A DNA stretch of 64,000 nt from Paralithodes platypus (GCA_032716605.1 CM064502.1:52639313-52703312), one strand, 5' to 3'. Shown: positions 21,815 through 33,484, counted from the stretch's first letter. Made by a program: numbers and translations. Notes: generated from the sequence alone by a model not told the origin.

Positions 21815-21940
21815 ACATACACACCCTGACCCCCCCCCCCTGATCAGCACCCAATACACACCACACACACATACACACACACACACATACACACACACAC
21901 ACCCTGACCCCCCTCCCCCCTGATCAGCGCCCAATACACA

Positions 21941-22003
<63 letters not shown>

Positions 22004-22078
22004 GACCTCCCTGATCAGCACCCAATACACCACACACACACACACACACACCCTGACCCCCCTGATCAGCACCCTATA

Positions 22079-22131
<53 letters not shown>
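21150..22131 (+). repeat. Composite (CA)n minisatellite, left block
   Basis: About 20 higher-order units, each consisting of CCTGACCCCCCTGATCAGCA, CCCAATACACC and a (CA)n run of varying length. The C-run in the fixed part also varies (5-14). Both strands give long spurious frames (Cys/Val on minus, His/Thr on plus). The array resumes at 22621. Confidence 0.95.
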
Positions 22132-22132
<1 letters not shown>

Positions 22133-22480
22133 CCCGTAGCCTAGTAGGTAGAGCTCTCGTCTCACACACGAGGGGTCGGGGGTTCAATCCCCGGCCGGGC
22201 GGAGACAAATTGGGCTTGTCTCCTTTCATGTGTTAGCCTCAGTTCACCTAGCTGTAAATAGGTACCTGGAATAAGTGGACGACGTTGTGACGTCCCATCT
22301 GGGGTTGGCAAAAATGGTACAAGGCGAGATGGGTATCATATGGTTCACCTAAGCTGATGGCTACCTAAGCCTTCGGGCGAGACGGTACCGTCTATAGTGA
22401 GAATGGTACCATACAGATCCACCCTAAGCCTTCGTTTCCGATGTCGCCAATTGGCTAAAATACAGACTACACACACATCC
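22132..22480 (+). mobile_element. tRNA-Val-derived SINE with a conserved central domain
   Basis: Bases 22132-22200 fold as a near-complete tRNA cloverleaf: GCCCG pairs with CGGGC; CTCGT-CTCACAC-ACGAG forms an anticodon arm with anticodon CAC (Val); CGGGG-GTTCAAT-CCCCG forms the T arm. The A and B boxes are intact. Downstream, CAGTTCACCTAGCTGTAAAT and AGGTACCTGG match the deeply conserved SINE domain family described in metazoans (Nin-DC/Meta type; recalled, not searched). The body continues to roughly 22480; the 3' end is uncertain. It sits within the CA minisatellite. Confidence 0.82.
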
Positions 22481-22615
22481 ACAGCCATTCCAACAGTACA
22501 TAAAACACTTAACATGCATTTCACGCAATACATTCCCAGTTAAGGAGCCGCGATAATAATGAGCTTAGCTCGCATTGCGTGGATTCCCCTTGACGAACAA
22601 GTAACTGAGTAACTG

Positions 22616-22620
<5 letters not shown>
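22481..22620. other. Boundary between SINE and CA array
   Basis: This contains short repeated AACTGAGT words (22600-22620) directly before (CA)n. It may be the SINE tail or older flank. Confidence 0.3.
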
Positions 22621-22679
<59 letters not shown>

Positions 22680-22715
22680 CCTGACCCCCCTGATCAGCAC
22701 CCTATACACCGTACT
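22621..22715 (+). repeat. (CA)n minisatellite, right block
   Basis: About 29 CA units followed by one fixed unit (CCTGACCCCCCTGATCAGCA CCCTATACACC), the same unit as the left block. Confidence 0.93.
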
Positions 22716-22902
22716 CATTACCATAAATTGTAGGGGACCATTACCATGTTATCAGGGTCGCACCTCCCCTCACCGCCACTCCGTCAGCCCCGCCACACAG
22801 ACACTCAAGTAAACAAACCTTGGACAACTATCAACATTGCATTATTAGATTGATATCCAACATTCGAAAATGGATATTAATCGTGATCGTGTATTCAACC
22901 TT
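22716..22902. other. Unique sequence
   Basis: Nothing recognised. Confidence 0.3.
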
Positions 22903-23058
22903 TGACTGTGTTGGTGGTGTAATGGTTTAGATGCTTATGTTTTGGTTGTGGTGTCCCGAGTTCGAATCCCGGGAGGACCATAATTATGCTTTCGTTAGTT
23001 TATTCAAGTGCATTGGGGGTTTGTAATTGATGATTAATGTTAAGAACGGGGTGTTACT
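22903..23058 (+). mobile_element. tRNA-derived SINE, copy S2
   Basis: The A-box-like TTGGTGGTGTAATGGTTTAG and the B-box GAGTTCGAATCCCGGGAGG are tRNA-like. The body ATTATGCTTTCGTTAGTTTA and TGATGATTAATGTTAAGAAC matches 29854-30008 in the opposite orientation over about 155 bp. Confidence 0.82.
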
Positions 23059-23072
23059 TATTTCATGACTAT

Positions 23073-23113
23073 AGCCAGTATCACACGAACGATTCCCCCC
23101 CCCCCCCCCCCCA
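23073..23113. mobile_element. Family E fragment plus poly-C
   Basis: CAGTATCACACGAACGATT resembles the E terminus, then a run of about 19 C bases follows. Nothing of the rest of an E element is present. Confidence 0.4.
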
Positions 23114-23154
23114 AACATTTATTAGCATCTTTGGAGTTTGTGGTAGCTTATGAG

Positions 23155-23532
23155 TTAAGGGGGTGGGGGGGAGGGTTCGTTTTGCTGGCAACCTATTCTC
23201 CCTCATGTTTAGCCCCATTGGTTTTCAGATTGGAAGACGTTCGGCTCATTAGTTTGGCGATTTTAAGACTTTACACCCCATTTATTTGTCAATATTAAGA
23301 CCTTTCATGCCATTTAGGTGTCGATTTTTCCCTGGCGAGCGATAGCAAGCCTGTAATTATCAAGAGTAACCTGCCTTCGGCTGGGATTTTTTTTTACCGA
23401 AAAATGTACTCATTCATCGCGAAAGGGGGTCTAGGGGGCGTTTTTATAGTTTCATGGAGGTCTAGGGAGGAAACTAAACAAATATTAAGAAGATAAAACA
23501 ATAAACAACAAAATACGCCCATCCCCCCTTAA
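23155..23532 (+). mobile_element. Family B MITE, copy B1
   Basis: TTAA at 23155-23158 and 23529-23532. Order: TTAAGGGGG, CCTCATGTTTAGCCCCATT, tandem ATTTTAAGAC modules (some diverged), CCATTTAGGTGTCGATTTTT, core GGCGAGCGATAGCAAGCC, a disrupted hairpin (CTGCCTTCGGCTGGG), TACCGAAAAATGTAC, GGGGGTCTAGGGGGCG, ATGGAGGTCTAGGGAGG, CCCCCCTTAA. The right TTAA is shared with MITE E3. Confidence 0.87.
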
Positions 23533-23745
23533 GATGGTATCACATGAGAGATTTTATCGTCAATTTTCGATAGTCAACATTTTCAGGCAACAGTTCTTTT
23601 TTTTTGCACTGGTATCGGCAACAAGACTTATTATATATATTAATTCGATTGAAAGCATTCTTTAGAAACAGTTCCTCATTTGCTGGCATAATAATGTTGA
23701 AAATATATGGTGAGGATAAAATCGCTCTTGTGACACCAGCTTTAA
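23529..23745. mobile_element. Family E MITE, copy E3, sharing a TTAA with B1
   Basis: Left TTAAGATGGTATCACATGAG and right CTCTTGTGACACCAGCTTTAA are inverted. ATTTTATCGTCAATTTTC and the complement GGATAAAATCG lie inside. TTAA at both ends (23529-23532, 23742-23745). Confidence 0.75.
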
Positions 23746-24929
<1,184 letters not shown>

Positions 24930-24934
24930 ATTTC

Positions 24935-26890
24935 CACCACTCAGCCTCATCTCCACCACTCAGCCTCATCTCCACCACTCCCTCATCTCCACCACTCAGC
25001 CATCATCTTCACCACTCTTTCATCTCCACCACTCTTTCATCTCCACCACTCTTTCATCTCCACCACTCAGCCATCATCTTCACCACTCCTTCATCTCCAC
25101 CACTATCATCTCCACCACTCCATCTCCATAACTCCTTCATCTTCACCACTCCTACACCTCCACCACTCCTATACCTCCACCACTCCTACATCTCTACCAC
25201 TCCTTCATCTCCACCACTACCGGTACTTTATCTCCACCACTCCATCTCCACCACTCCTTCATCTCCATAACTCCATCTTCACCACTCCTACACCTCCACC
25301 ACTCCTACACCTCCACCATTCCTACATATCTACCACTCTTTCATCTCCACCACTACTTTATCCCCACCACGCCTTCATCTCCACCACTCCTTCATCTCTA
25401 ACACTCCTTAATCTCCACCACTCCATCTCCACCACTCCTTCATCTCCACCACTCCTTCTTCTCCACCACTCCTACACCTCCACCACTCCTACACCTCTAC
25501 CACTCCTAGATCTCTACCACTCTTTCATCTCCACCACTCCTTCATCTCCACCACTCCTACATCTCCACCACTCCTACATCTCCACCACTCCTTATATCTC
25601 CACCACTCCTACATCACCACCACTCCTACATCACCACCACTCCTACATCACCACCACTCCTACATCACCACCACTCCTACATCACCACCACTCCTACATC
25701 ACCACCACTCCTACATCACCACCACTCTTTCATCTCCACCACTCCTACATCTCCCCCACTCCTACATCTCCACCACTCCTTCATCTCAACTCCTACACCT
25801 CCACCACTCTTACATCTCTACCACTCCTTCATCACCACCACTCTTTCATCACCACCACTCTTTCATCTCCACCACTCCTACATCTCCACCACTCCTACAT
25901 CTCCACCAGTCTTACATCTCCACCACTCATACATCTCCACCACTCCGTCATCTCCACCACTCCATCACTCTTCCATCACCACCAATCCATCATTCATCAT
26001 CACCACCACTCCTTCATTCATCATAACCATCATTCATCATCACCACCACTCCAGCATTCATCATCACCACCACTCCATCATCACCACCACTCCATCATTC
26101 ATCATCACCACCACTTCATCATCACCATAATTCCATCGTCATCACCACCACCACCACTCTTCCATCATCACCACCAATCAATCATTCATCACCCCCACCA
26201 CTCCTTCATCACCACCCCACCACTCCTTCATCATCACCACCACCCTAGCATCATCACCACTACCATTCATTCATTATCACCACCACCATTCATTCATTAT
26301 CACCACCACCATTCATTCATTATCACCACTATTTCTTCACTACTCCTTCATAATCACCACCATTACCTTATCACACAATTCGTTGATCATCTCTACTAGT
26401 CCTTTGTATGTATCACTCCCTCATCACCACCAATCCTTAGTTGTCTCCACCACTCAGCCAACTTCTCCACCACTCGGCCAACTTCCTCCACCACTCAGCC
26501 ATCTTATTCACTACTCGGCTAACATCTCTACCACTCTTACATCTTCACCACTCCTACATCTTCACCACTCTTACATCTTCACCACTCTTACATCTTCACC
26601 ACTCCTTCATCTCCACCACTTAGCCATCATATCCACCACTACCACATCTCCACCACTCTTACATCTCCACCACTTAGCCATCATATCCACCACTACTACA
26701 TCTCCACCACTCTTACATCTCAACCACTCCTTCATCTCCACCACTTAGCCATCATTTACACCACTCCTTCATCTCCACCACTCCTACACCTCCACCACTA
26801 CTTCATCTCCACCTCTCAGCCATCATCTCCGCCACTCCAACATCTCCATCACTCATCATCTCCATCACTTATCATCTCCACCACTCCCCG
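24935..26890 (+). repeat. 17-bp minisatellite, about 2 kb
   Basis: More than 100 units of TACATCTCCACCACTCC or variants (TTCATCTCCACCACTCC, ATCATCACCACCACTCC). Regional homogeneity is visible: units at 25610-25725 are almost all CACCACCACTCCTACAT, and 25970-26370 has a CATCATCACCACCAC variant. The 17-bp period keeps all three plus frames open, giving a spurious 494-codon frame. The same unit forms a second small array at 31505-31632. Confidence 0.95.
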
Positions 26891-26934
26891 TCAATGTTGT
26901 CTGAGTAAATCCGATCTAATTTTCTCGCTCTTCG

Positions 26935-26965
<31 letters not shown>

Positions 26966-27146
26966 CCCACTTACTAAATACATACGTTTTTGTCAATAGT
27001 TTACAAAATTATATAAGTTTTATATACGAGTAATTTTAGAACAATTATTAACTTGTCATAAATGTTAGCCATTTCAGGTATATAATGATTGTTCTAGTTT
27101 AGTGTTTGTTAAGTTAATTATTATGTAATCAGCGGCTTTCTAACAC
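26891..27146. other. Unique sequence with (TG)n
   Basis: A (GT)n run of about 14 units at 26934-26966; the remainder is AT-rich unique DNA. Confidence 0.5.
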
Positions 27147-28410
27147 AAGTACAAAGGAGTACAAAGGAGTACAAAGGAAATCAAGCAACAACAGATCTAG
27201 TGACCCTTCTAGGCTGCTTGTCCTCCAAAACACTGAGGATCAAGTGTCCAAACAGTGGTTTAGAGTGGGTAAGGGAACATTGGAAAGGGAACTACTGCCC
27301 TGCCACTAATGTGGCAGGACTAGGAAGTTAGTAGGGGACATATGGGTTAGTAACTGAGGGGAGGATAAAGTTATTCATTTACAAACGCAGTCAGTCGCGG
27401 GTTTGATGCGAGATATTTGTCTAGGCGGAATTTAAATGAATCAACGGTGCTGCAGTCTATAACGTCTCGGGGAAGCCCATTCCACAAGTTGACAACTCGA
27501 TTGAAGAAGAAATTCTTAGATTCGTGCGAGTTAAAAGATTTACCAATAATTTTGCAACCGTTTCCCCGCCTGTAATTATATTGGTCGATAGTGAAGTACT
27601 TACTACAGTTCATATTGTCGATGCCTTTGATGATTTTGAACACTTGAATTAAGTCGCCTCTTAATCTGCGCTGGGTTAAAGGAAATAGATTTAATTCTCT
27701 AAGACGCTCTTCGTATGGTTTGTTCTTTAGGCTAGGTATCATTTTGGTAACTCTACGTTGAACTCGTTCTAGCTTGTTTATATCTTTTTGGTAATAAGGG
27801 CACCAGGATTGAACGCAGTATTCCAGAAGAGGGCGGACTAAGGAATTGTAAAGGGTTAGGATAACTTCTTTGGATTTATGCTCAAATGAACTGCCTATAA
27901 AGCCAATTATTTTGTTTGCCTTCTTAACAACTTCTGAACATTGTTGACTCGGTTTTAGGTTACTCGATATTGTTACTCCCAGATCAGTTTCTCTGTTTAC
28001 ATTCTTAAGCTGAGTGCCATTCATCGAATAGTTTGCTTTCTCATTTAGGTATCCAACATGTAGTACTTTACATTTATCCGCATTGAAACTCATTTGCCAA
28101 ATTTGGGCCCAACATGACAATTTATCTAGATTGTGTTGCATCTCGTCAACTTGTTCTTTTGAGAGTACGCTATTTGCAATTTTTGTATCGTCAGCAAATT
28201 TTGAGATTGTGCAGGTGAGACCCTCATCTATGTCATTGATGTAAATTAGAAAGAGAATTGGTCCTAGTACCGATCCCTGGGGTACCCCGCTACTTACATT
28301 GGTCCATTTAGATGCCTTACCGTTTATGACTACCCTTTGCGTTCTGTTGCTGAGCCAATTTTCTATCCATTTCAACACACCGTCTTGTATTCCATGCGCT
28401 TTTAGTTTTA
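27147..28410 (-). mobile_element. CR1-like LINE, copy 3
   Basis: Minus-strand copy that runs from an alanine-histidine-glycine-containing segment just before the palm to the 3' UTR and a tail of three CTTTGTACTC-type decamers (27147-27176). It is about 96 percent identical by eye to copy 2 over shared length. The 5' end breaks off in an imperfect (TTTTAG)n stretch (28397-28432), suggesting truncation or repair at microhomology. 5' truncation is typical of LINE insertion. Confidence 0.94.
27371..28400 (-). pseudogene. CR1-like reverse transcriptase, palm to C-terminus, open frame
   Basis: An uninterrupted frame of at least 335 codons: GVPQGSVLGPILF at residues 31-43, catalytic FADD at 61-64, DLGVTISSNL, then LVRPLLEYCVQSW, LERVQRRVTKM and the C-terminal WNGLPRDVID / LDKYLA signature. 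It lacks the fingers, the first catalytic Asp and the endonuclease because of 5' truncation, so it cannot act on its own. The apparent Met start is internal to the family protein. Confidence 0.93.
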
Positions 28411-28515
28411 GTTTTAGTTTTTTTAGTTTTAGTGTGGGCTATGTAACTGTGTACTTATACTTAAGGGAGCTAAGACGGTATTATGCAGCAAAATTTACTG
28501 GTTCGGTTCAATGGT
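28411..28515. other. Short spacer with (TTTTAG)n
   Basis: An imperfect TTTTAG repeat lies at the LINE 5' junction, then unique sequence. Confidence 0.4.
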
Positions 28516-28842
28516 TTAAGGAGGGGGTTTAGTTTGCTCTCTAAACCTCTATCAAACTTAAAAATAAACACCCACAAGATCCCCTTTCGATATAAATGTG
28601 TACATTTTTCGGTAGAAAAATCTCCCGGCCTAAGGCCGATTCCTCTTCAAATACAGGCTTGCTATCGCTCGCCAAGAAAAACATTGACACCTAAATGGCA
28701 CGAAAGGTCTTAGTATTGGCAAAGAAATGGAGCAAAAGGTCAGAAAATCGCCAAACTAATGGGGCGAATGTCTTGAAATCTCATAACTAATTGGGCTAAA
28801 CATGAGGGAGGAGGACTCGAAAAACCAACTGCCTCCCCTTAA
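28516..28842 (-). mobile_element. Family B MITE, copy B2
   Basis: TTAA at 28516-28519 and 28839-28842, inverted orientation: AGGGGGTTTAGTTTGCTCTC, TACATTTTTCGGTAGAAAAA, hairpin CCGGCCTAAGGCCG, core GCTTGCTATCGCTCGCC, then the tandem ATGGGGC modules. Confidence 0.87.
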
Positions 28843-28849
28843 ATTACCA

Positions 28850-28991
28850 CTCGGGGGGGGGGAGGGGAGGGGGGGGGGGATTCGAGACAGAGCCAGAATA
28901 GGGACAACACAAAACACAACAGAAAACAATGAACATAAAAACACAAAATACAAATGCACACACATCTAGGTTAATGCACACGTATAACTCA
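28850..28991. other. G-run and repeat shared with 17 kb
   Basis: A G-rich run (28853-28879) is followed by ATTCGAGACAGAGCCAGAAT and GGGACAACACA with AACAGAAAACAATGAACA, which match 17071-17120. The repeat class is unknown. Confidence 0.55.
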
Positions 28992-29204
28992 TTAACCCTT
29001 TCAACACCAGGACGCCTTTTTACCTTTGATTCTGGCTAAAATTAGATGATTTTATGCAGGTTAATAAGGACATATGGTACTAAGAGGGTTTATTGAAATC
29101 GTATTTACCCATTTAATTCATATGAGTAGATCATATACTAAAGAAAATCGTCTAATGGTAACCAGAATATGATGACAATTACGCAATGGTGGTGAAGGGG
29201 TTAA
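28992..29204. mobile_element. Family C MITE, copy C6
   Basis: TTAACCCTTTCAACACCAGG on the left and GGTGGTGAAGGGGTTAA on the right, TTAA at both ends. The internal AATTAGATGATTTTATGCAG and AAAATCGTCTAATGGTAACC are present. The right TTAA (29201-29204) is also the left TTAA of MITE A5. Confidence 0.87.
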
Positions 29205-29577
29205 GGCGGATCACCGTTTTTTTGTTTTATCTTTCTCTCATTTTCTCGCTTTCCCTGGCTTGTATCCATTCGGCCCCATTCAGCCTACTGTTTTAAGACG
29301 TTTATCCTCATCCAGGTGTCGATATCTTCCTGTCGAGCGATAGCGAGCCAGCATTGTATGGAGAAATCCGGCTTCGCCGGAGACATTTTTCTTTCGAAAA
29401 ATTTACAAATTTAGCTTGGTGTCAAAACAAAAATATATATATGCTGGCTCGCTACCGCTCACCAGAAAAATATTGACACCTGGATGGAGGTAAACGTCTT
29501 AAAACAGTAGGCTGAATGGTGCCGAATGGATACAAGGCAGAGAAAGAGAGGGAAAAAAAGCAGGTCACCTCCCATAA
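29201..29577. mobile_element. Family A MITE, copy A5, sharing a TTAA with C6
   Basis: The left TTAA is shared with C6. The arms, both GGCGAGCG-type cores (left TGTCGAGCGATAGCGAGCC, right GCTCGCTACCGCTCACC) and the perfect TCCGGCTTCGCCGGA hairpin are present. The right target copy has decayed to ATAA. Confidence 0.88.
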
Positions 29578-29853
29578 GATACTCTTGGATTTGGCAGTCA
29601 AGTAAACCTCTACCACAAACCACAACTACCACCACCACAGAACGTACCTACCTCCCCACTCAAATGTCACACGTCACTCGAATATCGCGTTACCTGCTCA
29701 GCTTATAGTCAACTCCTGTACTGAGGTTTGGAGACATTGCAGAGAGATGTTGAGAAATGTTGAGAGATGTTGAGAAATCTGGCTTGATATATCTTGTGCT
29801 GGCTTCCTTAGTGGAGTTCAACATTGGTCCCCTTATATTTCTATGTAGATATA
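29578..29853. other. Unique sequence
   Basis: A small repetition of AGAGATGTTGAGAAATGTTG lies at 29740-29777. Otherwise nothing is recognised. Confidence 0.35.
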
Positions 29854-30008
29854 AGTAACACCCCGTTCTTAACATTAATCATCAATTACGAACCCCAATG
29901 TACTTGAATAAACTAATGAAAGCATAATTGGTCCTCCCTGGATTTGAACTCGGGACACCACACCCAGAACATAAGCACCTAAACCATTACACCACCAACA
30001 CAGTTAAA
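29854..30008 (-). mobile_element. tRNA-derived SINE, copy S3
   Basis: Reverse-complement copy of 22903-23058: B box complement GGATTTGAACTCGGGAC, A box complement CTAAACCATTACACCACCAA, and the shared body AACACCCCGTTCTTAACATT. About 90 percent similar by eye. Confidence 0.82.
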
Positions 30009-30043
30009 TGTTACTGTATTTAGCCATGTGGTACGATGTCGTT

Positions 30044-30379
30044 TTAAGGGGAGATTTCCACTTGAGGGATTTTTTTCTTGACTCCTTTCTCCCTCATGGT
30101 TAGCCCCATTGCTTTTGATATTATAAGACGTTCGCCCCATTAGTTTGCCGATTTTAAGAACTTTAGCCCCATTTCTGTCAATTTTAAGACTTTTCGTGCC
30201 ATTTAGGTGTCGATTTTTTCCTGGCGAGCGATAGCGAGCCTGTAATTTAAGAGGAACCGGCCTTCGGCCGGGACATTTTTCTACCGAAAAATTTACAAAT
30301 TTATCTTGAAAGGGGGTCTAGGGGCTGTAATGTTAAGCTTGATGGAGGTCTAGCGAACTAACTAAAAACCTCCCCTTAA
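30044..30379 (+). mobile_element. Family B MITE, copy B3
   Basis: TTAA at 30044-30047 and 30376-30379. Complete plan: TTAAGGGGAGATTTCCACTT, GTTAGCCCCATTGC, three ATTTTAAGA modules, GTGCCATTTAGGTGTCGATT, core GGCGAGCGATAGCGAGCC, hairpin CCGGCCTTCGGCCGG, CTACCGAAAAATTTAC, CCTCCCCTTAA. Confidence 0.93.
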
Positions 30380-30686
30380 CGATATTGTGATTAATATGAA
30401 ACGATTTCGTATGGCTTCAGAAGAGATACATATGGCAAAAGGAAATTTATGTTAATATTAACCCCATCAAACCTATGATATTCTACTTTATTTGAACTAC
30501 ATCTAGGCTATTCTGTATTTAACAAAGAATGGGAGTCTTTTACTCAAAATGCCTAACAATACTATAAATGCTGTTTGTTCAGTTGTCTTCAGTTTGGCTC
30601 CCGATTGACTTATTGAAGAACATTTAAGATATCATGGTAAATAGTTAGAAAGCATGACATACTGCGGTAATCATTCTTGTGAAATA
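30380..30686. other. Unique AT-rich sequence
   Basis: Nothing recognised. Confidence 0.35.
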
Positions 30687-30900
30687 TTAACCCTTTGAGT
30701 ACCAGCGACGTGTTATATTTTATTCTAGCTATATTTAGACGATATTATACAGCTTGAGAAGGATGTGTGGTAGTTAGAAGGGTTGGTTGAGATAGTTTGA
30801 AGCCGTATGATTGCCACAGGTCCTTCCTAAGCTGAATTGAAATATATAATAGTTGCCAGAATATGATGAAAAGGACGTCCCAGGTACTCAAAGGGTTAGC
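30687..30900. mobile_element. Family C MITE, copy C7
   Basis: Left TTAACCCTTTGAGTACCAGC; right CCAGGTACTCAAAGGGTTAG (target copy TTAG). Almost perfectly inverted ends. The internal ATTTAGACGATATTATACAG and the complement-side TCCTTCCTAAGCTGAATTG are present. Confidence 0.9.
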
Positions 30901-30965
30901 CAGGACAGGAATGTAGATCACTCACTTGCTATTGTATGCAGCATTTCATATTTTGGCAATTAGTC

Positions 30966-31180
30966 CTATAGTCTATTCAATGTAAGTAGGCGAGAAATCA
31001 TTACCTCTAACCTCTGTAACTCAAAAACGACTAGAGAAATCGAGCTAATATTTCTACTATTTGGGAAGAGTCAGTCAAAGAATAGATGTGGAAAGTTACA
31101 GCCAACTTGCTCTAGCCCTTTTTGAGTTACAGAGGATAGAAGTAATGATTGCTCACCTACTTACAGCGAATAGACTATAG
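30966..31180. mobile_element. Family D foldback element, copy D2
   Basis: Complete copy: CTATAGTCTATTCAATGTAA at the left, CTTACAGCGAATAGACTATA at the right, with CCTCTGTAACTCAAAAACG against CCTTTTTGAGTTACAGAGG. The central AAGAGTCAGTCAAAGAATAG is shared with D1, D3 and D4. Confidence 0.88.
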
Positions 31181-31334
31181 TAATATGATAACCATGGCGA
31201 CACTGTGTACTAAGACAGGCACCTTATACTCACTCGGTTGGAATCTTAACTACCCGGCATATCCGTGTAGACCATCCGTCTTCATAACACGCAGTCGTCA
31301 TCTTACACTCACACTCTGACAGAACCCCCTCCCC

Positions 31335-31336
<2 letters not shown>
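31181..31336. other. Unique sequence
   Basis: Nothing recognised. Confidence 0.3.

Positions 31337-31339
<3 letters not shown>

Positions 31340-31401
<62 letters not shown>
31340..31401 (+). repeat. (CT)n microsatellite
   Basis: About 31 CT units. Confidence 0.97.
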
Positions 31402-31403
<2 letters not shown>

Positions 31404-31504
31404 AGTATAATAATCTATTTATTTATCAATCTAACCATTATTAGGAATTATCAACATAAGATATGTTAGCGTGGTAATATCTGAGCTTAATGGTATTTTT
31501 GGCC

Positions 31505-31770
<266 letters not shown>

Positions 31771-31825
31771 CGTACATCTCACAAGTACACAATCAGACTG
31801 TCATGTTCTACTAAATGTTTTCCTC

Positions 31826-31900
31826 TCAGCCGGGACTCGAACCACTGACAGTCAGGACGAGAGTCCATCCATTAATCATTTATTCCACGGCGTGATCAAG
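31826..31900 (-). mobile_element. Possible tRNA-derived SINE head
   Basis: On the minus strand GTGGTTCGAGTCCCGGCTG is a good B box, and AAATGATTAATGGATGGACT about 40 bp upstream is a weak A box. No second copy with the same body is present. Confidence 0.4.
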
Positions 31901-32625
31901 AATACTTAATCTTTTCCTATTTGTATTAAGGAGAAGGTAATATCCTACTTGGAGACAGTATTCTATGCCATACGCAAGTCATAGATCCAATATTCCAAAG
32001 CACCGTAAAGGGATTTGTTTTAAAATAGACCTGCGATTTGTGAATGAGATGAAATACTTACATGGAATACAATGTTACAGGCAACTTTGCCAATTAATCT
32101 CTTTCATGCCCATAATCAAAAATCGTGTCCTCTTCTAGCATCCCCTCTCCCCACGTTCCCACCCACAGAGTCCTTCCCCTCCCCCCTCCCCCCCCCCTCC
32201 CCCCTCCCCTCCCTTCCCCTCAGCCACCTGACCTGGGGTGTTTCCTGCAGGGGTGGTGAGGCTATACTCTATTCAGGTGTAGGCAGACGTCACAACACCG
32301 GAAGTCCCCGTCACCCTCAATTAGCACCTGTTTCCATCACAGTGTAGTCAGTTTGGGCTCTCACGTTCACTTCCGCACCTTTCCCTTCGCTCGAATTTCT
32401 CTCCATTTTAGCCTGTTTCTTAATGTGAGATGAGCGTACTTATTTATTTATGTATCTTTTTATCATTTTATTAGTTTCCTCCTTAGACTTCAATCAAGCT
32501 TAAATAACACCCGCCCAAGACCCTATACTGTATGTGTTATTGCAGTTGATATAATATGGAGGCTCAAGACATTAGCAAGATTATAAACATGATACACGTA
32601 TAGTGGAGATTGGCAGCACTATACA
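31901..32625. other. Unique sequence with C-rich tract
   Basis: CCCTCCCC-type tract at 32173-32220. A 91-codon frame (32072-32347) crosses it and has no recognisable domain. No gene is called. Confidence 0.35.
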
Positions 32626-32860
32626 TTAACCCTCTCCGACATATGACGCGATTTTGAGCCTATTAGGGATCCTTTAAAGCCTTTGTTACCATCAGGGGTA
32701 TTTAGAAACCTTTAGTTTAGTTACTTCAACCTCTGCAGTTGTCTTTGAGTTAGCTGTGGGCAGAAAACTAATTTTGGAGAGCTAATTATAAGAGTGAGAT
32801 AACTCTATTTCTTATTGCTAATCTGGCAACCTCTGCATCATATGAGCGTGAAAGGGTTAA
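32626..32860. mobile_element. Family C-like MITE, copy C8 (C8/C9 subfamily)
   Basis: TTAA at both ends; the ends are TTAACCCTCTCCGACATATG and GAGCGTGAAAGGGTTAA. It matches C9 (44662-44896) over its full length in opposite orientation, sharing AACTAATTTTGGAGAG, TTATAAGAGTGAGA, GCTAATCTGGCAACCTCTGC. It lacks the ATTAGACGAT motif of the other C copies. Confidence 0.87.
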
Positions 32861-33115
32861 TATGGAGAGACGAAAATATACATATATCTGTGAAAAGTTT
32901 TTTGACCCATAAAGGGTAGGTCACTTACCTAATCTGACAGCTAATCTAGGAAGTCCAACGAAGCATCATTTTAATGAGAGATAATATGCAATTAGAATTA
33001 TTCAATTAGAACATGAAGGCATACAAAAACATTGGTAAACTGAATAGGTTAAAGACACAGAAAGTGATATATTAAGTGACAAATGTTAAATATTGCACAT
33101 AACAAGTGAGTAACA
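32861..33115. other. AT-rich unique sequence
   Basis: Nothing recognised. Confidence 0.3.
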
Positions 33116-33484
33116 TTAAGGGAGCCCACCTCCCTTATTGTCTCTTTCTCTCCCCTCTCTTTGGCTTGTATCCATTCGGCCCCATTCAGCCTACTGTTTT
33201 AAGACGTTTAACCCCATCCAGGTGTAAATAGTTTCCTGGCGAGCGGTAGCGAGCCAGCATACATATATTTTTTTTCACAGCAAGCTAAATTTGTACATTT
33301 TTCGATAGAAAAATTTCTCCATACAATACTGACTCGCTATTGCTCGCCAGGATTAAATCAACACCTGGCACCTGGATGGGGATAAACGTCTTAGAACAGT
33401 TGGCTGAATAGAGCCGAATGGATACAAGCCAAGGAAAGAGAGAAAAGGAGAGAAAGATAAAAAAAAGCCGATGACCCCCCTTAA
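33116..33484. mobile_element. Family A MITE, copy A6
   Basis: TTAA at 33116-33119 and 33481-33484. The arms and both cores are present (GGCGAGCGGTAGCGAGCC and GACTCGCTATTGCTCGCC), but the central GC hairpin is deleted: AAATTTCTCCATACAATACT lacks the CCGG pair. Confidence 0.9.

Noticed and set aside
21150..22131. CRISPR array (regular repeats with spacers)
   Set aside because: The spaces between fixed units are only CA repeats of varying length, and the setting is plainly eukaryotic.
21446..22165. 239-codon Cys/Val-rich frame that superficially resembles a cysteine-rich protein
   Set aside because: It is the minus-strand reading of (CA)n with the fixed unit CCTGATCAGCACCC; no real protein pattern.
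22132..22200. Functional tRNA-Val(CAC) gene
   Set aside because: The cloverleaf is good, but the head is 69 nt, a little short, and is fused to a typical SINE body with no pol III terminator straight after it, so a SINE is the better call.
22911..22982. Functional tRNA gene
   Set aside because: A and B boxes are present, but the anticodon stem does not pair and the same 155-bp unit recurs at 29854, so it is a SINE.
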